Origin: Sphingomonas sp. 1F27F7B
GTDB lineage: Bacteria > Pseudomonadota > Alphaproteobacteria > Sphingomonadales > Sphingomonadaceae
Assembly (NCBI RefSeq): GCF_005503355.1
Contig: NZ_SCMK01000007.1
Span: 1-64,000, forward strand
DNA length: 64,000 nucleotides
Direction: 5' to 3'
Under the pieces are notes generated by a model that worked only from the letters and a program-made list of their open reading frames with translations, ran no database searches and was not told the DNA's origin. Below are positions 25,424 through 34,786 of the stretch, piece after piece (the first letter of the stretch is position 1; every line of letters begins with the position of its first letter). The position numbers and the translations under genes are program-made.

Positions 25424-26611
25424 ATGTCCGCCGACGACGTCGTCATCGCCTCCTACGCCCGCACGCCGATGGGCAGCTTCCAGGGCGTGCTGAGCGAGGC
25501 AAGCACCACTGATCTCGGTGCCGCCGCGGTCGGCGCCGCAGTGGAGCGCGCCGGGCTCAAGGGCGATGCCATCGAGCGGATCTACATGGGCTGCGTGCTT
25601 CCCGCGGGCCTGGGCCAGGCGCCCGCGCGCCAGGCGGCACTGAAGGCGGACCTGCCCAACCATATCGAAGCGACCACCGTGAACAAGATGTGCGGCTCGG
25701 GCATGCAGGCGGCGATCATGGCGGCCGAGGCGCTTGCGGCCGGCTCGGTCGACCTGCTGATCGCGGGCGGCATGGAGAGCATGACCAACGCGCCCTATCT
25801 CTCGATGCGCCACCGCGCCGGCGCGCGCATCGGCCATGACCGGCTGATGGATCACATGTATCTCGACGGGCTCGAGGATGCCTATGAACCCGGCAGGCTG
25901 ATGGGCAGTTTCGCCGAGGAAGTGGCCCGGGAATATCAGTTCACGCGCGCCGCGCAGGACGATTTCGCCATCGCCTCGCTCGAGCGCGCCAAGGCGGCGC
26001 AGACCAGCGGCGCGTTCGACCGCGAGATCGTCCCGGTCGAAGTGAAAACGCGCAAGGGCATCGTCTCGGTCACGCTCGACGAGCAGCCCGCCAAGGGCGA
26101 TCCCGCCAAGATCCCCACGCTGAAGCCGGCCTTCGCGAAGGATGGCACGATCACTGCCGCCAACGCCTCCTCGATCTCGGACGGCGCAGCCGCGCTGGTG
26201 ATGACGCGGATGAGCGTCGCGGAGAAGCTCGGCCTTACGCCCGTCGCCCGCATCGTGGCGCATGCCGCGCATGCCCATGCGCCGGCGCGTTTCACCACCG
26301 CCCCGGTCTTTGCGATGAAGAAGGCGCTTGCCAGGGCCGGCTGGGAGATCGGCGACGTCGATCTGTTCGAAGTCAACGAGGCTTTCGCCGCGGTCGCCAT
26401 GATCGCGATGAAGGAGCTCGGGCTCGATCATGCCACGCTCAACGTCAATGGCGGCGCCTGCGCGCTCGGCCATCCGATCGGCGCCAGCGGCGCGCGCGTG
26501 CTCGCCACGCTGCTCTCGGCGCTCGAGACGCGCGGCGCGCGGCGCGGCCTCGCCTCGCTGTGCATCGGCGGCGGCGAGGCGACGGCAATGGCCGTGGAAC
26601 TGCTCGACTGA
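25424..26611 (+). CDS. Acetyl-CoA C-acyltransferase (thiolase)
   Basis: The 395-aa thiolase cleaves 3-ketoacyl-CoA or condenses two acetyl-CoA. Active-site residues are all visible: Cys90 in [10 protein letters not shown] (acyl-enzyme), His350 in [11 protein letters not shown] and Cys380 in [10 protein letters not shown]. Length and the [14 protein letters not shown] motif match acetyl-CoA acetyltransferases (AtoB/PhaA type). Chain length cannot be fixed by eye. The ATG at 25424 follows GAGAGGATCC and begins the family pattern ([16 protein letters not shown]); the frame is open for more than 1 kb upstream but only as antisense of the peptidase gene. Confidence 0.9.
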   Translation: MSADDVVIASYARTPMGSFQGVLSEASTTDLGAAAVGAAVERAGLKGDAIERIYMGCVLPAGLGQAPARQAALKADLPNHIEATTVNKMCGSGMQAAIMAAEALAAGSVDLLIAGGMESMTNAPYLSMRHRAGARIGHDRLMDHMYLDGLEDAYEPGRLMGSFAEEVAREYQFTRAAQDDFAIASLERAKAAQTSGAFDREIVPVEVKTRKGIVSVTLDEQPAKGDPAKIPTLKPAFAKDGTITAANASSISDGAAALVMTRMSVAEKLGLTPVARIVAHAAHAHAPARFTTAPVFAMKKALARAGWEIGDVDLFEVNEAFAAVAMIAMKELGLDHATLNVNGGACALGHPIGASGARVLATLLSALETRGARRGLASLCIGGGEATAMAVELLD

Positions 26612-26660
26612 GACCCGGCGAGCCATCCCGGCGGGAACCGGAATGGCAAGGGAAGGAAAG

Positions 26661-26945
26661 ATGGTCTTCGATCTTAGAGGCGCGCTGCTCGGAAGGGCCG
26701 AGGTCGAATCGGCACGCCTCGACGATTTCGAGCTACGCCTCCGCGCCCGCACCCTGCGCTTGCTTGCGCCCTTGCTGGGCGTGGAGGCGCAGGCGCTGGT
26801 CGATCGCATCGCCAGCGAGCCGGACGACGCGATCCTGATATCGCTCCCCGAAACCGCCCGCGCCTGGTATGACGAAGCCCGGATCGAGGCACGCCGCCAG
26901 CTGATCGAGGAATCGGGCGACCCGACGCCGGGCGAGCCCGCTTAG
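26661..26945 (+). CDS. Hypothetical protein
   Basis: A 94-aa, mostly helical, acidic protein ([20 protein letters not shown] through [19 protein letters not shown]) without signal or membrane segment. I recognise no family. The ATG at 26661 has GGAAGGAA directly upstream and is preferred over the ATG at 26643. It lies about 50 bp after the thiolase gene on the same strand and may be co-transcribed. Confidence 0.6.
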   Translation: MVFDLRGALLGRAEVESARLDDFELRLRARTLRLLAPLLGVEAQALVDRIASEPDDAILISLPETARAWYDEARIEARRQLIEESGDPTPGEPA

Positions 26946-26963
26946 GTTGCGGATTCATATTCT

Positions 26964-27002
26964 CCCATCGTCACCCCGGCCTTGAACCGGGATGACGATG
27001 GG
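26964..27002. terminator. Hairpin between convergent genes
   Basis: CCCATCGTCA and TGACGATGGG form 10-bp perfect outer arms; an inner CCCGG/CCGGG pair extends the stem after one mismatch. It lies between the convergent hypothetical and LprI-type genes. It lacks a T run, so it may be an intergenic repeat that also limits read-through. Confidence 0.45.
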
Positions 27003-27030
27003 AAATCAGATACTTGCTTGAGTCCCCAAC

Positions 27031-27426
27031 TTAGCGCCGGGCAAGCGCCTTCGCGCGCGCCTGAGTCACGTCGACCCAGCATTGCGCGACCACCACTGGC
27101 CCCATCGTCCCGCCCTGATAGCGCTTCCCCTTGGCGACGCACCCGCGATCGCGATCGGCCAGCCATTGGCGCTGCTCGGCCAGCAGCTTCTGCCGCGCCG
27201 CCAGCCCAAGCCGGGAGCGCAGTGCCGTGTAGCGTGCGCTCATCTGCGCATCGGCGACGCGCAGGTCATGCGCCGCGCAATGCTGCATGTCGAAGCTGGT
27301 CTCGCATTTGGCCGGCGCCGGATCCTTGAAGGCCGGGTTCTGCATGAAGGCGCCCGCCGTCTGCGCCGACGTACCCGTCGCGAACAGCGAGCCGGCAAGA
27401 ATGAAAGGGACGAATCGGAAGGTCAT
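27031..27426 (-). CDS. Exported LprI-type (DUF1311) protein
   Basis: The 131-aa protein starts with a signal peptide (MTFRFVPFILAGSLFATGTSAQ, cleavage near 22). A DUF1311/LprI domain follows, with conserved cysteines in KCETSFDMQHCAAHDL and RGCVAKG, and the helical LLAEQRQWLADRD segment. LprI in mycobacteria inhibits lysozyme; most members are uncharacterised. The start at 27426 is chosen because AAGGAG lies 8 nt upstream; a GTG six bases earlier is too close to it. Confidence 0.75.
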   Translation of the reverse strand: MTFRFVPFILAGSLFATGTSAQTAGAFMQNPAFKDPAPAKCETSFDMQHCAAHDLRVADAQMSARYTALRSRLGLAARQKLLAEQRQWLADRDRGCVAKGKRYQGGTMGPVVVAQCWVDVTQARAKALARR

Positions 27427-27541
27427 TCTCACATCTCCTTGTCCGTCGAATCCTCATCCGTCGAAAGCGCTGCCTCCGCGCGGTTCACGCGTGCCGGAAA
27501 CCTGGGAGGACGGCGCCGCCCGGGATTCGGATCGGGCAGGA

Positions 27542-28018
27542 TCAGTTCACCGCCTCGCCCGGATCCGTTCCCCAGATGTGACTCTGCTCGATATAGCCGC
27601 CACGCCCGGCCACGTCGAACCAGCACCAGTTGCTCGAGCAGCGACTGACGCGCCCGACCACGCCCGGCGCCGCGCGCCAGCTCACCCGCGCGTTGAAACG
27701 CGGGGCATCGCGCATCTCGCTCACCGTGCCGATCACGATCGCCGTGCGCACTTCGTCGAGCAGATTAGCGAGCATCCAGCCCTGGGTGCCGTCCGGATCC
27801 TCGACCTTGCGCCACTCGCCATAGATATCGATCACCTTCAACGGCAGGCCGCGGCGCTGATAGAGCCAGTTCGAGGGATAGTTGCGGCCGGGCCCGGTGC
27901 GCATGCGCGCCTTCTCGGCCTTTATCGAGACGAAATAGGGCGTCTTGCGCTGGGCGTGCGCGGGAACGGCCAACCCCAGCGCGACGACGCCGAGCACGGC
28001 CCATTTCCCAAAACGCAT
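27542..28018 (-). CDS. Exported bacterial SH3-domain protein
   Basis: The 158-aa protein has a signal peptide (MRFGKWAVLGVVALGLAVPAHAQ). Two SH3-like segments follow: ARMRTGPGRNYPSNWLYQRRGLPLKVIDIYG... with EWRKVEDPDGTQGWM, and a second, weaker one ending SSNWCWFDVAGRGGYIEQSHIWG. Such periplasmic proteins bind cell-wall peptides or act as adaptors in alphaproteobacteria. The ATG at 28018 begins the signal peptide. It is divergent from the hydroxyacid dehydrogenase gene. Confidence 0.82.
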   Translation of the reverse strand: MRFGKWAVLGVVALGLAVPAHAQRKTPYFVSIKAEKARMRTGPGRNYPSNWLYQRRGLPLKVIDIYGEWRKVEDPDGTQGWMLANLLDEVRTAIVIGTVSEMRDAPRFNARVSWRAAPGVVGRVSRCSSNWCWFDVAGRGGYIEQSHIWGTDPGEAVN

Positions 28019-28113
28019 GCGATCCTCGTGAACTGTGTCGCGCCTATCTACGCCGAGCGGCGCCTCGCCATCAACCGTTGACTGGCGCCGCGCCACCGGC
28101 CAAGCCGCCCTTT

Positions 28114-29112
28114 ATGGCACATGGCCCGCGCCCTCCCCATCCCCGCGTGATCGTCACGCGCGCGTTGCCCGACGGCATCGAGGCGCGGATGGCCGAATTG
28201 TTCGACGCCGTCGCCAATGCCGGCGACGCGCCGATGACCCAGGGCGCGCTCGCCGCCGCGATGGCGGATTGCGACGTCCTGGTGCCCACCGTCACCGATC
28301 GGATCGACGCGGCGCTGATCGATGCGGCGCCGGATCGCCTGCGCCTGATCGCCAATTATGGCGCCGGAGTCGGCCATATCGACCTGAAGGCAGCCCGCGC
28401 GCGCGGCATCACCGTCACCAATACGCCCGGCGTCCTCACCGAAGATACCGCCGACATGGCGATGGCGCTGATCCTTGCCGTGCCGCGCCGCCTGGTCGAA
28501 GGCGACGAGCTGGTGCGCGCGGGCGGCTGGACCGGCTGGGCGCCCACTTCGATGCGCGGCCACAGGATCGGCGGCAAGAAGCTCGGCATCCTCGGCATGG
28601 GCCGGATCGGCCAGGCAGTGGCGATGCGCGCGCGCGCCTTCGGCCTCCAGATCCATTACCACAACCGCCACCGCCTGCCGCAGGTGCTCGAGGCGCAGCT
28701 GGGCGCCACCTGGCACCCGCAACTCGATTCGATGCTCGAGGCGGCCGACATCCTCACGATCCACACGCCCCATACCGATACCACCGGCGGGCTGATCGAC
28801 GCGCGCCGGCTCGACCTGCTCGGCCCGGCGGGCTGGCTGATCAACACCGCCCGGGGCGAGATCGTCGACAATGAGGCGATGATCGCCGCGCTTGCCGGGA
28901 GGCGTATCGCCGGCGCGGGGCTCGACGTCTATGTCGACGAGCCGGCGGTAGATCCGCGCCTGATCGAACTTGCCAATGTCGTGCTGCTACCGCATCTCGG
29001 CTCCGCCACGTTCGAAGGGCGCGAGGATATGGGCGTCAAAGTGATCGCTAACATTCGCGCCTGGTCCGACGGACACCGGCCGCCCGACCAGGTTCTCGAC
29101 GGCTGGCTGTAG
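28114..29112 (+). CDS. D-2-hydroxyacid dehydrogenase (glyoxylate/hydroxypyruvate reductase type)
   Basis: NAD(P)H-dependent D-2-hydroxyacid dehydrogenase, likely reducing glyoxylate or hydroxypyruvate. The Rossmann motif is GKKLGILGMGRIGQAVAMRA. Catalytic residues fit NTARGEIVDNEAM (Arg), DVYVDEPAVDP (Glu) and LLPHLGSAT (His). ITVTNTPGVLTEDTADMAMAL is typical of glyoxylate reductases. The start is uncertain: the ATG at 28114 is used here, but an in-frame TTG at 28078 would add 12 residues and neither has a clear ribosome-binding site. Confidence 0.87.
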   Translation: MAHGPRPPHPRVIVTRALPDGIEARMAELFDAVANAGDAPMTQGALAAAMADCDVLVPTVTDRIDAALIDAAPDRLRLIANYGAGVGHIDLKAARARGITVTNTPGVLTEDTADMAMALILAVPRRLVEGDELVRAGGWTGWAPTSMRGHRIGGKKLGILGMGRIGQAVAMRARAFGLQIHYHNRHRLPQVLEAQLGATWHPQLDSMLEAADILTIHTPHTDTTGGLIDARRLDLLGPAGWLINTARGEIVDNEAMIAALAGRRIAGAGLDVYVDEPAVDPRLIELANVVLLPHLGSATFEGREDMGVKVIANIRAWSDGHRPPDQVLDGWL

Positions 29113-29272
29113 GTTTATCTTACAAATACTTTCCGTGATCTGGAGCAATTCGTCCGATCCGGAGCATCTTCCGCGAAATTAACCAAGGCCGGCAAGCCGG
29201 CGGTAAGCGCGATACTGCGTAACTCGCTCGCGCGATGCCGTCCATCAGGGCGGTGCGCCGGGGGATCACCAG

Positions 29273-29710
29273 ATGCAACCAAGAGAGTCGAGGCGGGAGG
29301 TCGTCATTCCCGCCCAGATGCGCAGCAAGGGGGGATGGTGCGACGTGACCATCCGCAACATCTCGCCGCACGGCATGATGCTGCTGGCGCCGTTCCCGCC
29401 CAGGCCGGGAACCTATGTCGAGGTTCGCAAGGCCTCGCTCGCGCTGGTCGGCCGGGTGGTGTGGGTGAAGGGCAAGGCGCTCGGCATCCAGCTGCTGGAA
29501 CGGCTGAACTTCAACGCGCTGCTGCGCGCCGCCAACGAAAGCTGGGCCGCCAGCCAGGCGCGCGCGCCCCGGGCGACCGGCCAGGATGCTCCGGCCGCCG
29601 CCGCGCCGCCCATGCACGCGACCCGCTACCCGCTTCTCGGCTGGCTGCTCGCCGGCACCACGATCATGGTCGCCGGCATCTGCGCCGCGCTCACGCTCTG
29701 GCAGATCTGA
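29273..29710 (+). CDS. PilZ domain protein with C-terminal membrane helix
   Basis: The 145-aa protein has a PilZ domain at residues 1-85: an N-terminal RESRRE (RxxxR-like) and NISPHGMML (the [DN]xSxxG motif), which together bind cyclic di-GMP in this family. A Pro/Ala linker and one C-terminal membrane helix (YPLLGWLLAGTTIMVAGICAAL) follow, so the PilZ domain would face the cytoplasm. The gene stands alone; the 160-bp upstream region shows only a CCGGC/GCCGG mini-hairpin and no clear promoter. Confidence 0.8.
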   Translation: MQPRESRREVVIPAQMRSKGGWCDVTIRNISPHGMMLLAPFPPRPGTYVEVRKASLALVGRVVWVKGKALGIQLLERLNFNALLRAANESWAASQARAPRATGQDAPAAAAPPMHATRYPLLGWLLAGTTIMVAGICAALTLWQI

Positions 29711-29762
29711 CCGAAGCTTCCCGACGCTCCCGAGATGCGGCCCGAGCCGCGCCGGAAACCCC

Positions 29763-31166
29763 TCAGTCGCCCGTCAGGATCCGGTCCACCAGCTGCTTCA
29801 CCGTCGGCACGAAACCGTTCGAATAGAACGGATCGCGCTTGAAGTTGTAGGCGGCATGCCCCGCGAACATCAGATTCTCGTCGGTCGGGCCGCCATGCGC
29901 GATCTCCTGCAGCGTCTTCTGGATGCAGAAGCTGCGCGGATCCGCCAGCCGGCCGGTCGAATTGGTCTCGGTATCCGCCCAGGACGAGAAGGCGCATTGG
30001 CTGAGACAGCCCATGCAATCCGCCTGGTCCTTGCGGATGATGCCCTTTTCCTCATCATTGACGAACACGAGCGTGTTGTCCGGCGTCTTGAGCGCCGAGG
30101 TGAAGCCGTGGCCGAACCACTGGCGCGCGCGCAGCAGGTCGTTGCGCGTCACCCAGAAATTCTTGCCCTTCACGCCGACGTCGAGCTGGAAGGTGTGATC
30201 GCCCGCCTCTTCGGTCGAATAGGGGATCTGGCGTTCCGATCGCGCCTCGAGGTTGCGCAGGAACGGGTTGCGCACCGCCGACGAATAGAAGCCGGTCGGC
30301 GAGAAGCGGTGGAGCAGCACCTCGCCTTCCTCGATCTCCATCAGCTTGGCCTTCCAGCCGTCGGGAATCGGGCTTTCCTGCGTGAGCAGCGGGCGCGTGC
30401 CGAACTGGAAGGCGATGCGGCCGAGCTCGGGATTGTCGATCCAGTCGTTCCAGTCGCGCAGATACCAGACGCCGCCGGCCATCACGATCGGCACTTCGTC
30501 GGAGATGCCGCCCTCGCGCATCACCTCGCGCAGTTCCTTGACGCGCGGATAGGGGTCCTGCGGCTTCAGCGGATCCTCGGCGTTGGACAGGCCGTTATGG
30601 CCGCCGGCGAGCCAGGGATCCTCATAGACCACTGCCGCCAGCCATTCGCTCGCCTTGGAATAGGCGCGCTTCCACAGCGCGCGGAAGGCGCGGCCGGAGC
30701 TGACAATCGGCAGATAGTTGACGTTGTAGGAGGCCGCGATCTCGCTGAGCTTATAGGGCATGCCCGCGCCGCAGGTGACGCCGGCGACCATGCCGCGGGT
30801 GCGCTCCAGCACGCCGTGCAGCACGCGCTGCGCGCCGCCCATTTCCCAGAGCACGTTGATGTTGATCGCGCCCTTGCCGTCGCCGATCTCGAACGCCTTC
30901 TTCACCTGCTGGACGGCGCCTTCGATCGCGTACTGGATCAGTTCCTCGTGCCGCTCGCGGCGCGTGAGCGCGCGATAGATCTGCGGGATGATCTTGCCAT
31001 CGGCATCATAGCTGTCGGCATTGACCGCAGAGACCGTGCCGATGCCCCCCGCGGCGGCCCAGGCGCCCGCGCTGGCATGGTTGGTGGCAGCCACACCCTT
31101 GCCCCCCTCGACGATCGGCCAGACCTCGCGGCCGTTGTACAGGATGGGCGACAGACCCTTGAACAC
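29763..31166 (-). CDS. Nitronate monooxygenase (NAD(P)H-dependent flavin oxidoreductase)
   Basis: The 467-aa FMN protein of the 2-nitropropane dioxygenase family would oxidise alkyl nitronates or reduce quinones. A TIM-barrel region spans about residues 15-300, with GVTCGAGMPYKLSEIAASY, LPIVSSGRAFRALWKRA and the FMN-phosphate site VPIVMAGGVWYLRDW. About 100 extra C-terminal residues include a C-x2-C-x3-C cluster (CMGCLSQC near 390) that could bind metal and is unusual for the basic family. The substrate is unknown. Confidence 0.82.
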   Translation of the reverse strand: MFKGLSPILYNGREVWPIVEGGKGVAATNHASAGAWAAAGGIGTVSAVNADSYDADGKIIPQIYRALTRRERHEELIQYAIEGAVQQVKKAFEIGDGKGAININVLWEMGGAQRVLHGVLERTRGMVAGVTCGAGMPYKLSEIAASYNVNYLPIVSSGRAFRALWKRAYSKASEWLAAVVYEDPWLAGGHNGLSNAEDPLKPQDPYPRVKELREVMREGGISDEVPIVMAGGVWYLRDWNDWIDNPELGRIAFQFGTRPLLTQESPIPDGWKAKLMEIEEGEVLLHRFSPTGFYSSAVRNPFLRNLEARSERQIPYSTEEAGDHTFQLDVGVKGKNFWVTRNDLLRARQWFGHGFTSALKTPDNTLVFVNDEEKGIIRKDQADCMGCLSQCAFSSWADTETNSTGRLADPRSFCIQKTLQEIAHGGPTDENLMFAGHAAYNFKRDPFYSNGFVPTVKQLVDRILTGD

Positions 31167-31231
31167 AGAACCTCCAGACTAAAATTCGGGCGACGCTAGA
31201 CGGATCGGACGCAACAAGCGAGCAACAATCG

Positions 31232-32365
31232 CTATCGCAATGCGTCAGGCCGTCCCATCGCTGCGCCATAGAGGCGCGCATAGGCGGCGATCATTTCACC
31301 CTCGTCGAACAACGCACGGACGCGCGCGCGGTTCTCTTCCCCCACCATCGTGCGCTCCTCGGGATGCCTGACGAACATGTCGATCCGGTCACGCAGCACC
31401 ACCTCGGTGCGCTCGGGCGGCAGGAAATGCCGGTTGCGCTCGCCGACCATCGCCGGGATGTCGCCCACCTGGGGCGCGACTACCGGCAGGCCGGCAGCCA
31501 TAGCCTCCAGCACCGAGATCGGGGCCTGCTCGCTTCTCGACGAAAGTGCGAAGACATCGAACAGCCCCATGTAACGGTGCGGCTCGCGCAGAAACCCGGT
31601 CAGGATCACATCGTCCTCGATCGCCATCGCCTCGGCGGCGTCGAGTATGTTCTGCCGCTCCGGCCCCTCGCCGACGATCACCAGCTTGAAGCGCGTGTTG
31701 AGTCCCGCCACCGCGCGCACCAGCATCGGCAGGTCCTTGACCGGCCGCAGGCCCGCGACGCAACCGACGACCAGCGTGCCGGGCTTCTTCTTCTTGAGCT
31801 CCGGGATCAGGTTCACGTCCGGCTTGCCGGCATAGAGCGTGGTCGGAATGCCGTTGGCGATGCGGAACAGCCGGTCCGCCGGCTGGCGCCAGTGCCTGAG
31901 CGCGATCCGCTCGAGCACCTCGGAAGGGACGACCAGCGCATTGGCGGCGGGCAGCGCAAGCCGGCGATACATGTTGCGCACCGGATTGAGCTTCTCGGCC
32001 TCGTCCTGGTTGAACCCGTCCTCGTGATGGATCACGGGCGGCAGGCCCTTGCCGAATACGCGCGCCGCCATCACGCCGTCGATCGCCCCCCAGTTATAGG
32101 TGAGCACCAGATCGAAGCGGCGCATGTAGCGCGCGATCGCTTCGTAGCGTTTCACCGAAGGGCGGCCCGAGAGCGACGGCGGATCCTGCGCGATCTCGTA
32201 TTTGATCCCCTTGGCGATCATCGCCCGCGCCTCGAGCTGATCGGGCATGGCCGAGACGATCGTATGCCGCGCCTTGTCGCCGAACGCATTCATCAGCCGC
32301 ACGGCGCGTGCTTCCTTGCCGCCGAGGTTGAAGGTCGAATGGAGATGGAGGATGTGGATTGGCAT
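31232..32365 (-). CDS. Glycosyltransferase family 4 protein
   Basis: The 377-aa GT-B enzyme begins HILHLHSTFNLGGKEARAVRL and has a C-terminal donor domain: VVGCVAGLRPVKDLPMLVRA, then LVIVGEGPERQNI, then FALSSRSEQAPISVLEAMAAGLPVVAP with the E-x7-E-like donor-binding motif of GT4. It transfers a sugar from a nucleotide donor to a surface polymer or lipid. Donor and acceptor are unknown, and no polysaccharide cluster surrounds it. Confidence 0.85.
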   Translation of the reverse strand: MPIHILHLHSTFNLGGKEARAVRLMNAFGDKARHTIVSAMPDQLEARAMIAKGIKYEIAQDPPSLSGRPSVKRYEAIARYMRRFDLVLTYNWGAIDGVMAARVFGKGLPPVIHHEDGFNQDEAEKLNPVRNMYRRLALPAANALVVPSEVLERIALRHWRQPADRLFRIANGIPTTLYAGKPDVNLIPELKKKKPGTLVVGCVAGLRPVKDLPMLVRAVAGLNTRFKLVIVGEGPERQNILDAAEAMAIEDDVILTGFLREPHRYMGLFDVFALSSRSEQAPISVLEAMAAGLPVVAPQVGDIPAMVGERNRHFLPPERTEVVLRDRIDMFVRHPEERTMVGEENRARVRALFDEGEMIAAYARLYGAAMGRPDALR

Positions 32366-32391
32366 CGTTGGGAAGGCTCGATAGCCAATCC

Positions 32392-32483
32392 GTCATCCTC
32401 GCGAAAGCCGGGATCTCAGGCAGAGACAGTTCTCCACGCAGCATCGTCCTGGATGCCGAGACAAGACCGGCATCGCGGAGGAT
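32392..32483. repeat. Degenerate copy of the GTCATCCCCGCG hairpin family
   Basis: The left half GTCATCCTCGCGAAAGCCGG and the right half ACCGGCATCGCGGAGGAT mirror the arms of the 8983-9063 element with several mismatches. It fills most of the 125-bp gap between the glycosyltransferase start and the hydrolase stop. Confidence 0.45.
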
Positions 32484-32490
32484 CCCTGGT

Positions 32491-33360
32491 TCAGCCCGCT
32501 GCCTTCGCCAGCAGCCGCGCGATCCCCGCCACGGCTTCGGGCTCTTCCAGCGTGGGCGCATGGCCGACCTGCGGCACCGTCAACAGCTCCGCCCCCTGCA
32601 CTCGCTCGATCATCTTCGCGGCGGTCTCCTCGCTCAGGATGTCCGAGCGCTCGCCGCGCACGATCAGCAGCGGCAGGCCCTGCATCGCATCGATCGTCGG
32701 CCACATGTCCGGCCCCGTCTCGTTGCCCGGCACGCGGAACGGCTCGGCGATCTTCATGTCATAGTCGAGCACGATGCGGCCCGAGCTGTTCACCCGGTAG
32801 AGCCGCTTGGCCATGCGCAGCCAATCCTCGATGCCGTAGTTCGGATAGACATCGGCATTGCCGTCCGCGAGCCCGCGGGCGGCGTGCATCCAGGTCGGGT
32901 ACCATATGGCCTTGCCGACATAGGTGCGGATGCGCGCCAGGCCGGCCGGGTTGATCTCCGGCCCGACATCGTTGAGCACCACGCCGGCCAGCTTGTCGCG
33001 CTCGGTCGCGGCGAGCAGCATCGTCACCAGCCCGCCCAGCGACGTGCCGACCGCGACGAACCTCTCGATCTTCTGCTCCTCGAGCAGGGCCTCGACGTCC
33101 TGGAAATAGGTGAGCGGCACATAGCTCATCGGATCCTTGGCGTAGCCGCTCTCGCCGCGTCCGCGGAACTCGACGCAGAGCACGCGCCATGCGCCCGCCA
33201 GCCGCTCGGCCAGCCCCTCATAGTCGCGCGCGTTGCGCGTCAGGCCGGGGAAGCAGAGTATGGGCGGCTTGTCCGCCGGCCCGGCATATTCGCGATAGTG
33301 GAGACGAATCCCGTCCCGCGACCACCAGAAACCGTCGGAATAGTTGCGCCGATCACCCAT
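32491..33360 (-). CDS. Alpha/beta hydrolase
   Basis: The 289-aa serine hydrolase has an alpha/beta fold. Visible triad positions are Ser in VGTSLGGLVTM (nucleophile elbow), an Asp in the following region and His in VPQVGHAPTLEEPEAV. The oxyanion area is PPILCFPGLTRNARDYE. It could be an esterase, lactonase or epoxide-type hydrolase; the substrate is unknown. I chose the ATG at 33360 because family-like sequence (DGFWWSRDGIRLHYREYAG) starts there; the longer in-frame extension is antisense of selO. It is divergent from selO with 18 bp between starts. Confidence 0.82.
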   Translation of the reverse strand: MGDRRNYSDGFWWSRDGIRLHYREYAGPADKPPILCFPGLTRNARDYEGLAERLAGAWRVLCVEFRGRGESGYAKDPMSYVPLTYFQDVEALLEEQKIERFVAVGTSLGGLVTMLLAATERDKLAGVVLNDVGPEINPAGLARIRTYVGKAIWYPTWMHAARGLADGNADVYPNYGIEDWLRMAKRLYRVNSSGRIVLDYDMKIAEPFRVPGNETGPDMWPTIDAMQGLPLLIVRGERSDILSEETAAKMIERVQGAELLTVPQVGHAPTLEEPEAVAGIARLLAKAAG

Positions 33361-33378
33361 CCTTCCCCATATCGCCGC

Positions 33379-34728
33379 ATGGACTTCACTCCGCAACAGG
33401 CGATCCTCGAACTGGGCGACGCCTTCTACGATCCGGTCGCGGCCGCGCCGTTCCCGCAGGCGATCCTGCGCTTCCGCAACGATCGGGCGGCCGCGGAAGT
33501 GGGGCTGGACGGCCTGTCCGATGCGGAATGGATCGCGCATTTCGGCCGGTTCGCGCCGCTGGAAGGCTCGCTCCCCACGCCGCTGGCGCTGCGCTATCAC
33601 GGCCATCAGTTCCGCGTGTACAATCCCGAGATCGGCGACGGCCGCGGCTTCCTGTTCGCCCAGATGCTCGATTCCCGCGGGCGGCTGATGGACCTCGGCA
33701 CCAAGGGTTCCGGCCAGACGCCGTACAGCCGCTTCGGCGACGGGCGCCTCACGCTCAAGGGCGGCGTGCGCGAGATCCTCGCCACCGAGATGCTGGAGGC
33801 ACTGGGCGTCGAGACCTCCCGCACCTTTTCCCTCGTCGAGACCGGCGAGGAACTCCATCGCGGCGACGAACCCTCGCCCACCCGCTCCTCGGTGCTCGTG
33901 CGGCTCAATCACGGCCATATCCGCATCGGCACCTTCCAGCGCCTCGCCCATTTCGGGGAGACCGAGGCGATGGCGCGCCTCGTCGCCTATGTGCTGCGCC
34001 ACTATCATGGCGAGGAGCCCGGCGAGGACGGCCCCGCCCGCCTGCTCGCACATGTCGCCCGGCGGACGGCGAAGATGGCGGCCCGCTTCATGGCCGCCGG
34101 CTTCGTCCACGGCGTGCTCAACAGCGACAACATCAACGTCACCGGCGAGAGCTTCGACTATGGCCCATGGCGCTTCGCCCCGTTCTGGGATCCGGGCTTC
34201 ACCGCCGCCTATTTCGACCATGCCGGGCTCTATGCCTTCGGCCGCCAGCCCGAGGCGATCTATTGGGACGCGATGCAGCTCGCCATCGCGCTGCGACGGA
34301 TCGCCGACGAGGAAGCGCTGATCGAAGCGATGGAGACCTTTCCCGAAGTCTATCGGCGCGAAGTGGCCGAAGCGTTGCTCTGGCGTCTCGGCGTGACTCC
34401 GCGCAGCACCGAGGCGGATCGGGTGCTCGCCAGCACGCTGGAAAAGGCGCTCGCCGAGACGCTGACCCCGCTCGACGAATTCTTCTTCGACGCGTTCGGC
34501 GGCGACCTTCCGACTCACTATGGCGAAGCGTTCGACGATCTGCGCGGCCAGCTCGAGCATTATCGCCCGCGGAAGACCCGCGACCATGGCTATTGGTCGG
34601 GGGCGCCCTGCTCGATGCTGATCGACGAAGTGGAGACGATCTGGGCGTCGATCGCCGAGTCGGACGATTGGGGACCGCTCCATGCCAAGGTCGGCGCCAT
34701 ACGGCATATGGCAGAGGCACTGGCCTAG
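33379..34728 (+). CDS. selO: Protein adenylyltransferase SelO (YdiU/UPF0061)
   Basis: SelO is a pseudokinase-fold enzyme that transfers AMP from ATP to Ser/Thr/Tyr of proteins, linked to redox stress. The 449-aa protein shows the expected core: DLGTKGSGQTPYSRFGDGRL, TLKGGVREILATEMLEAL, then HGVLNSDNINVTGESFDYGP with the metal-binding Asn and Asp, and the C-terminal LFDEFFFDAFG-like part. The start at 33379 lies 18 bp from the divergent hydrolase gene. The C-terminal selenocysteine/Cys tail seen in some SelO proteins is not apparent. Confidence 0.88.
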   Translation: MDFTPQQAILELGDAFYDPVAAAPFPQAILRFRNDRAAAEVGLDGLSDAEWIAHFGRFAPLEGSLPTPLALRYHGHQFRVYNPEIGDGRGFLFAQMLDSRGRLMDLGTKGSGQTPYSRFGDGRLTLKGGVREILATEMLEALGVETSRTFSLVETGEELHRGDEPSPTRSSVLVRLNHGHIRIGTFQRLAHFGETEAMARLVAYVLRHYHGEEPGEDGPARLLAHVARRTAKMAARFMAAGFVHGVLNSDNINVTGESFDYGPWRFAPFWDPGFTAAYFDHAGLYAFGRQPEAIYWDAMQLAIALRRIADEEALIEAMETFPEVYRREVAEALLWRLGVTPRSTEADRVLASTLEKALAETLTPLDEFFFDAFGGDLPTHYGEAFDDLRGQLEHYRPRKTRDHGYWSGAPCSMLIDEVETIWASIAESDDWGPLHAKVGAIRHMAEALA

Positions 34729-34786
34729 CCGCCAAAATTCGTGCAAGAGCGCGTAACCCTTCCTGAAAGCCCATCCCCGACATCGA

